Program-made: the position numbers and the translations under genes
Shown here: positions 32,801-36,466 of the stretch, in pieces
Layout of the letters: the number at the start of each line of letters is the position of its first letter
Position numbering within the stretch: the first letter of the stretch is position 1
NCBI GenBank assembly: GCA_902783365.1
Contig: CACZQL010000064.1
Coordinates: forward strand, 1 to 36,466
Direction of reading: 5' to 3'
Source of the DNA: an uncultured Bacteroidia bacterium
GTDB taxonomy: Bacteria; Bacteroidota; Bacteroidia; Bacteroidales; F082
Length of the DNA: 36,466 nt
The notes under the pieces: generated by a model
Seen by the model: the letters and a program-made list of their open reading frames with translations, nothing else
Told to the model about the DNA's origin: nothing
Database searches by the model: none

Positions 32801-34917
32801 ATCAGTTCGACTGCAACTGCGCCATTCTCTCGCAGAGCTTTATCATCACTGCCACCTCAAGCAACCCGAGCCTTGGCACCGTAAGCGGTGGCGGCGAATT
32901 CAGTTTCGGACAGACCTGCACCCTCACCGCAACGCCCGCCGAGGGTTATCACTTCACCGGCTGGACCCAAAACGGCCAGCTGGTGTCTTCCGACAACCCC
33001 TACTCCTTCATCGTGAACAGCGACATGGACCTGACAGGCAACTTCGCCCAAGGTCTGGTGATTGGCAGCGGCACCGCCACCAACTCCAATCTGCCCAGCT
33101 ACAACTACTACAATTACTCCTTGACGGAGCAGATTTACACCGCCTCGGAACTTGGCGCAGCCGGAAACATCACCGCCATCTCCTTCTATAACGCCGGGGC
33201 CGAAAAGACCCGCAGTTATGACATTTACCTGAAAGCCACCACCAAAAGCACCTTCTCGGGCAGCACCGACTGGATTGCCGTCAATTCCTCCAACAAGGTA
33301 TTCAGCGGCTCCGTCACCATGACCCCCAACACCTGGACGCTCATCAGTTTCGACACACCGTTTGAATACGACGGCAACACCAACCTCGTCCTGGTCGTTG
33401 ACGACAACACGGGAGCATACACCAGTTCTCCCCACATGACTTGCCGGGTCTTCGATGCCGCCAGCCAGGCCATCCGCATTTATGACGACAACACCAACTT
33501 TAACCCGAGCAGTCCTTCCTCCTACAACGGCACGGTGCTTGGTGTAAAGAACCAGCTGACCATCAGCAAAGAGGCCGCAACGCCCCATTACATCATCAAC
33601 GTCTCCATGTCACCCGCCGGCGCTGGCACCGTGACGGGCGGCGGCACCTATAACGAGGGCGCTACCGTCACCCTGACCGCCACCCCCGCCACCGACTTTG
33701 AGTTCACCGGTTGGGAGGAAAACGGCAATATCGTCAGCAACAGTCCTACCTACACCTTCACCGCCCAAGTCAACAGGAACATCGTGGCCACCTTCGTCCA
33801 GATCTTCCACCAGACACAAACCCTGCCTGAAGGCTGGGAGTGGTTCTCAAGTTACCTTGAGATTGGCGGCCACGAAGGCTTGCTCCAGCTGGAACAGGCG
33901 TTGACGGGCAACGGCTCCTCCATCGTCTCGCAGGCCAATGGCTTCGCGATTTTCAACGGCACGCAATGGTCTGGCTCACTCCAAAGCCTCAGCCTTGAGC
34001 AGATGTACCAGATCAACAATCAAGGCGGTGGAGGTCTCAGCCTCTCGGGAACCTTGGCACAACCGGAGAATCACCCCATCACCTTGCATCCAGGCTGGAA
34101 CTGGATCGGTTATCCCATGAATGAGAACATGAGCGTCAACACCGCTTTGGCCAACTACACGCCTCACGACAACGACATCATCAAGTCGCGCGAGCTCTTC
34201 AGCACCTACATCTCCGGCTACGGATGGTGGGGCGGCTTGAATGTCCTCCATGCAGGTGAAGGTTTCATGTATCGTTCCACCGCCACCGACAACACCACTT
34301 TGGTCTATCACGCCGGTGCCAGGATCCCTGCCGAAAACGAATCCGCCGACCTCCATTGGACACCCGTTTCGTCCCCGTTTGTCAACAACGCCACTTTGAT
34401 GCTCACCCTTGATGAGACCGTCCTTTCCCTCTCCGAAGACATCGAGATCGGTGCGTTTGTCGGAGGTGAATGCCGTGGCAGCGCCAAGATGTTGTATGTG
34501 GAGCCAGCGGGCAGATACATGGCCTTCCTCACGGTATATGGCGAGCTCACCGACGAGCTTAGCTTCATGGTCCGCCAAGGCGAGAACACCTACCTAGCCA
34601 ACGAGCGGGTGCAATATGCCGACAACCTGGTGTTGGGCAGCGTCAAGACGCCCTTCACGCTCAGCATCAATCCTATTAAACAGCTGACGGTCTATCCCAA
34701 CCCTGTGTCTGTGAACACAGCTTTCCGTATGGAGCTACCTTCCGACATCGACCTTAGCGACTGCCGTCTTGAGGTTTACAACGCCTTGGGCGTCATGGTC
34801 CGTGCGGAGCGTTACAACGCCTCCGGTATCCAAGGTCTCAGCAAGGCTGGCGTCTATACTTTGAAAGTTACCGACATCAACGGCAACACCGTCATCGGAC
34901 GGTTGATAGTCCAATAA
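29842..34917 (+). CDS. Lys-gingipain-like C25 cysteine protease, T9SS type A sorted
   Basis: A 1,691-residue secreted protease, the closest match in my memory being P. gingivalis Kgp. Signal peptide 1-20; propeptide to about 227-230, followed by DAYTDHPDLYTTPV, matching the Kgp mature start DVYTDHGDLYNTPV. The catalytic triad aligns as Asp386 (Kgp 388, AGSDATWN), His441 (Kgp 444, NYTAHGGE) and Cys474 (Kgp 477, GNCC). Lys-pocket residues Thr439, Asn472 and Asp513 (Kgp Thr442, Asn475, Asp516, in WEDYY) are kept. After the Ig domain (601-685) come two CARDB-like domains (686-897), a DSYGDGWNG module (898-995), an InlB-like repeat, a jelly-roll module (1072-1245), a second InlB-like repeat, the double GWNW module (1325-1490), a GAFVGGECRGSA module (1500-1610) and a T9SS type A sorting domain (1613-1691). 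It starts 21 nt after the Rgp-like gene. Confidence 0.93.
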   Translation: MKKTFVLFLLLTLCAATFAQGKIQLRSIDKAECVKSDYQSLKATFSFSGLEANERMTPRGAFSALAMSNTVIGGNEGDPEIPVVNELIAIPFGATPSIRVTHFSVTDYSLDEYGIHTLVPRQPSLRKDQKPEEAPFVYNAAAYQTRVLANEPKAVVSVEGVMRGVQLGKMTIEPVSYNPASNTLRVFNDIEVEVRFEGADAQATEKRLIDTYSPYFDVIYKQLFNGRAVLDAYTDHPDLYTTPVKMMVITTSTYANSEAFQSWLTWKKQKGIYVEVFTTAQTGTTSSSIKSFIQTQYNQNHPTFLVIVGDTDAITYSLSSSTTSKVTDLYYSSVDGDIFPDLFLSRMPVSSTTELGNLLSKILTYEQYTMADPSYLDNVLLIAGSDATWNPKVGQPTINYAADNYFNTAHGFNHVYKYLSSYTNCYSNMNTGIGFANYTAHGGETGWSGPSFSVSDANSLTNNDKYFWAMGNCCLAANWGYNGTCLAEALLRSANKGAFGYIGSCPETYWWEDYYFGVGATTVINTTPAMSATQTGAYDGMFMDDMYNTLNSVPFLGNVAVTYAHANNFTGSVSDTYYWEAYHCLGDGSVMPYHVNPTTNTVSHASTLGFGLSSFTVSADPGSYVALTKDNEILGVAQVGSTGIVDVPITPVNTLGEVLVVVTRNQRQPYMQTIQCVSLDGAFVSVDSFTPTSAHVGDNTDLSITFKNLGTQATTGTTTVTLTPGSTNVTVVAGTKTFGALASNATTTVSGFRFRINEGVADGTPVTLHYTAVNGSDTWEGNLIITAQEAVLEYQGMTWNGSFTPGETLTLSATFKNTGHYQATNSAITLSTTSSYVTINTPSVTAGTLEVGQVVTYDFSVTIDANCPETAQLPVTFTMTANGGLSAQGTETLKNSCLLYFNLSDSYGDGWNGATLTVSFSDGSPSQGLTIASGSSANYTLEVGNGVHVTLTWGQGSYDSECSFTVSYEGDFIIYQSSGTPSAGVLYQFDCNCAILSQSFIITATSSNPSLGTVSGGGEFSFGQTCTLTATPAEGYHFTGWTQNGQLVSSDNPYSFIVNSDMDLTGNFAQGLVIGSGTATNSNLPSYNYYNYSLTEQIYTASELGAAGNITAISFYNAGAEKTRSYDIYLKATTKSTFSGSTDWIAVNSSNKVFSGSVTMTPNTWTLISFDTPFEYDGNTNLVLVVDDNTGAYTSSPHMTCRVFDAASQAIRIYDDNTNFNPSSPSSYNGTVLGVKNQLTISKEAATPHYIINVSMSPAGAGTVTGGGTYNEGATVTLTATPATDFEFTGWEENGNIVSNSPTYTFTAQVNRNIVATFVQIFHQTQTLPEGWEWFSSYLEIGGHEGLLQLEQALTGNGSSIVSQANGFAIFNGTQWSGSLQSLSLEQMYQINNQGGGGLSLSGTLAQPENHPITLHPGWNWIGYPMNENMSVNTALANYTPHDNDIIKSRELFSTYISGYGWWGGLNVLHAGEGFMYRSTATDNTTLVYHAGARIPAENESADLHWTPVSSPFVNNATLMLTLDETVLSLSEDIEIGAFVGGECRGSAKMLYVEPAGRYMAFLTVYGELTDELSFMVRQGENTYLANERVQYADNLVLGSVKTPFTLSINPIKQLTVYPNPVSVNTAFRMELPSDIDLSDCRLEVYNALGVMVRAERYNASGIQGLSKAGVYTLKVTDINGNTVIGRLIVQ

Positions 34918-34938
34918 TCCTACACATCTGTATTATTG

Positions 34939-34972
34939 AAAAAAGTGGTCCATCATTGGGCCACTTTTTTTT
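34939..34972 (+). terminator. Intrinsic terminator of the peptidase operon
   Basis: AAAAAAGTGGTCC (34939-34951) pairs with GGGCCACTTTTTT (34958-34970) across a 6-nt loop, with one G-U wobble, and continues into a run of eight T (34965-34972). It starts 21 nt after the stop codon of the Lys-gingipain-like gene. The A-tract on the other side would let it work in both directions, but only rightward genes are present here. Confidence 0.85.
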
Positions 34973-34983
34973 ATGCCTTAGGA

Positions 34984-35014
34984 CTTGACAAATGAAAAAA
35001 CTTATGTAATTTTG
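34984..35014 (+). promoter_or_regulatory. Promoter of the DUF5618-like gene cluster
   Basis: A Bacteroidetes-type promoter: CTTG at 34984-34987 as the -33 element, a 19-nt spacer, and TAATTTTG at 35007-35014 as the -7 element. It is 48 nt before the first start codon and directly after the terminator of the previous operon. This is the only promoter in the window where both elements and the spacing fit. Confidence 0.6.
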
Positions 35015-35062
35015 CAGTGATATCGATTCATTTTTCAATAACCAATTAAAACATTTATATTT

Positions 35063-35479
35063 ATGACAAGATCCAAAACAGAATCCATAGCGAATCCTGT
35101 GGCTGAAGCCCGGCGCTATGTGCAGAACGCGAAAGAGTTATTAGAAGAAAAAGCTCGTCTCGATGTCGAGACGCAGGCTTATCAAGACCGGAAGTACATC
35201 CGCATGGCCGGCAACACGTTGTGGAACGGGGTGTTGCTCATCCTCGACGCAACGTTTCAACTTGAAAACAAGAAAGGCCGGCTCAGCATCTACGATTACA
35301 GAAACGTTGTCGGACAACGCGACAAGAAGCTACTCGACATGATCAACCGAGGCTACGACACCATGCATCTGGCCATGGGGTATGACGGCAACCAAAGCAA
35401 AGTCACTTGCCTTGACGGCCTCAAGCTCGCCAACGACATTATCGACCGCTGTGAGGTCATGCTGACCAAGGCAGCGTAA
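35063..35479 (+). CDS. DUF5618-like small helical protein, copy 1
   Basis: A 138-residue cytosolic protein without a signal peptide or membrane segment, mostly alpha-helical. Features: AEARRYVQNAKELL (14-27), the core LWNGVLLILDATFQLENKKG (53-72), DYRNVVGQRDKKLLDMINRGYDTMHLAMGYDGN (78-110) and a last helix with DIIDRCEVML. I recognise the pattern as the DUF5618 family of Bacteroidales from memory; function is unknown. An R-x5-H string (Arg96-His102, RGYDTMH) resembles the HEPN RNase motif, but this may be chance. It is the first of three tandem copies, 45 nt before copy 2, and is almost identical to copy 2 at the DNA level over roughly codons 39-110. Confidence 0.8.
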   Translation: MTRSKTESIANPVAEARRYVQNAKELLEEKARLDVETQAYQDRKYIRMAGNTLWNGVLLILDATFQLENKKGRLSIYDYRNVVGQRDKKLLDMINRGYDTMHLAMGYDGNQSKVTCLDGLKLANDIIDRCEVMLTKAA

Positions 35480-35524
35480 TAGCAGTTTCCATAGAATCCA
35501 AATCATCAATTTAACGAATCAACC

Positions 35525-35941
35525 ATGTCCATTTTCAAGAAAGAACCCATAGCGGATCCTGTGGCAGAAGCCCGGCGCTATGTGCAGAACGCAAAAGAGC
35601 TGTTAGATGGAAAAGCTCGTCTCGACACCGAGACGCAGGCTTATCAAGACCGGAAGTACATCCGTATGGCCGGCAACACGTTGTGGAACGGGGTGTTGCT
35701 CATCCTCGACACAACGTTTCAACTTGAAAACAAGAAAGGTCGGCTCAGCATCTACGATTACAGAAACGTTGTCGGACAACGCGACAAGAAGCTACTCGAC
35801 ATGGTCAACCGGGGCTACGACACCATGCATCTGGCCATGGGGTATGACGGCAACCTTGAGAAAGCCATCAGCAGTGCCGGCATACGCATTGCCAACGACA
35901 TCATCGACCGCTGTGAGGTCATGCTGGTCAAAGCAGCGTAA
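35525..35941 (+). CDS. DUF5618-like small helical protein, copy 2
   Basis: 138 residues. The central part (about 39-110) is nearly identical in DNA and protein to copy 1, while the first 25 codons (MSIFKKEPIADPVAEARRYV) are nearly identical to copy 3. It therefore looks like a mosaic of its neighbours, made by recent duplication plus recombination or gene conversion. The R-x5-H string RGYDTMH is kept. The intergenic sequences after copies 1 and 2 also resemble each other (AGCAGTTYCCATAGAA), which supports duplication of a unit that included the spacer. The gap to copy 3 is 35 nt. Function is unknown. Confidence 0.8.
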   Translation: MSIFKKEPIADPVAEARRYVQNAKELLDGKARLDTETQAYQDRKYIRMAGNTLWNGVLLILDTTFQLENKKGRLSIYDYRNVVGQRDKKLLDMVNRGYDTMHLAMGYDGNLEKAISSAGIRIANDIIDRCEVMLVKAA

Positions 35942-35976
35942 AAGCAGTTCCCATAGAACAGTAAAACGAAACAACC

Positions 35977-36396
35977 ATGTCCATTTTCAAGAAAGAACCC
36001 ATAGCGGATCCTGTGGCTGAAGCCCGGCGCTATGTGCAGAACGCAAAAGACACCTTATTTAAAAACGGGAAGTACAACCCTGAGACCGACTGTTATGAGG
36101 ATTCCAACTATGTGAAATCAGCAGGCCATTTCCTATGGAGTGCCGTATTGATCATCCTCGATGCGGTATTCGAGGTGAAAACCAAGCAACGCCCCTACCC
36201 TGACATCAAAGACTACCGTAATGAAATTATCAAACGCGACCGGAAACTGCTAACCCTTGTGAATGCCGCTTACGAAACGATGCACATCTCCATGGGGTAC
36301 GACGGGAACCAAAGAAAAGCCACCTGCCACGACGGCATCGACCTCGCCAACGGCATCATCGACCGATGCGTCATGATGCTCGCCAACGCCGCCTAA
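35977..36396 (+). CDS. DUF5618-like small helical protein, copy 3
   Basis: 139 residues, the most divergent copy after its first 24 codons, which match copy 2 almost base for base. The family core is kept (LWSAVLIILDAVFEVKTK, DYRNEIIKRDRKLL, TMHISMGYDGN), but the Arg of the R-x5-H string in copies 1 and 2 is Ala here (NAAYETMH, Ala97/His103). This argues either against a nuclease role for that string or for a diverged function of this copy. A perfect 10-bp palindrome lies 27 nt past the stop codon. Function is unknown. Confidence 0.78.
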   Translation: MSIFKKEPIADPVAEARRYVQNAKDTLFKNGKYNPETDCYEDSNYVKSAGHFLWSAVLIILDAVFEVKTKQRPYPDIKDYRNEIIKRDRKLLTLVNAAYETMHISMGYDGNQRKATCHDGIDLANGIIDRCVMMLANAA

Positions 36397-36422
36397 TGTC
36401 CATCCCTTCCAGCGTGGGACTC

Positions 36423-36447
36423 CCCCCTCTCCACCATGGAGAGGGGG
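36423..36447. repeat. Perfect palindrome within a GGGGAGAGG-type intergenic repeat
   Basis: CCCCCTCTCC (36423-36432), loop ACCAT, GGAGAGGGGG (36438-36447), followed by CAGGGGGTGAGGTC. The 10-bp GC-rich stem closely resembles a REP-like intergenic repeat that I recall from many Bacteroidetes genomes. It could stop transcription from the small-gene cluster, but it has no T-tract. The repeat may continue past the window edge. Confidence 0.65.
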
Positions 36448-36466
36448 CAGGGGGTGAGGTCTCCAA

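Overview
The window looks like chromosomal DNA of a Bacteroidales bacterium, probably an uncultured gut, rumen or oral relative of Porphyromonas. The evidence is type IX secretion (T9SS) C-terminal sorting domains of both type A and type B, Bacteroidetes-style -7 boxes (TAnnTTTG), a rel-Fur family-purA gene order, three paralogues of what I recognise as the DUF5618 family, and gingipain-like proteases. No rRNA, tRNA, CRISPR array, transposase or phage gene was seen.

Layout. (1) 1-126: start of a small secreted protein running off the left edge on the minus strand, behind a hairpin/U-tract that looks like an attenuator. (2) 610-1617: gap (GAPDH). (3) 1624-1725: an inverted array of 7-bp repeats between convergent genes. 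(4) 1716-4262, minus: a T9SS type B surface protein. (5) 4370-9544, plus: housekeeping block of a SpoT-like (p)ppGpp enzyme, a Fur-family regulator, purA and an ATP-grasp enzyme. (6) 9586-19716, minus: a 10.1-kb gene for a secreted repeat protein of about 3,376 residues. (7) 19849-22401, plus: a transglutaminase-like lipoprotein. (8) 22503-34917, plus: an apparent 12.4-kb operon of an M14 carboxypeptidase of the CPD/CPG70 type, an Arg-gingipain-like C25 protease and a Lys-gingipain-like C25 protease, closed by a strong terminator. (9) 35063-36396, plus: three tandem copies of a DUF5618-like gene.

How the parts fit. The most striking unit is the carboxypeptidase / Rgp-like / Kgp-like operon. 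The catalytic His/Cys residues align with P. gingivalis gingipains, and so do the residues known to set Arg specificity (RgpB Asp163) and Lys specificity (Kgp Asp516). A carboxypeptidase of a subfamily that trims C-terminal Lys/Arg is encoded just upstream, so the operon could encode a complete surface cascade: cut after Arg, cut after Lys, then remove the exposed basic residue. The giant protein and all three operon proteins carry the same two-part 'GWNW' module of about 160 residues. In the two gingipain-like proteins a T9SS type A sorting domain follows it; in the giant protein and the carboxypeptidase it is the very C-terminus.

Other points: the Rel protein keeps a full hydrolase site but has lost key synthetase residues; purA carries a 7-bp tandem repeat inside its coding sequence; related 7-bp repeats sit at two more places. 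All domain names come from reading the sequence and from memory of the families; no database search was run.
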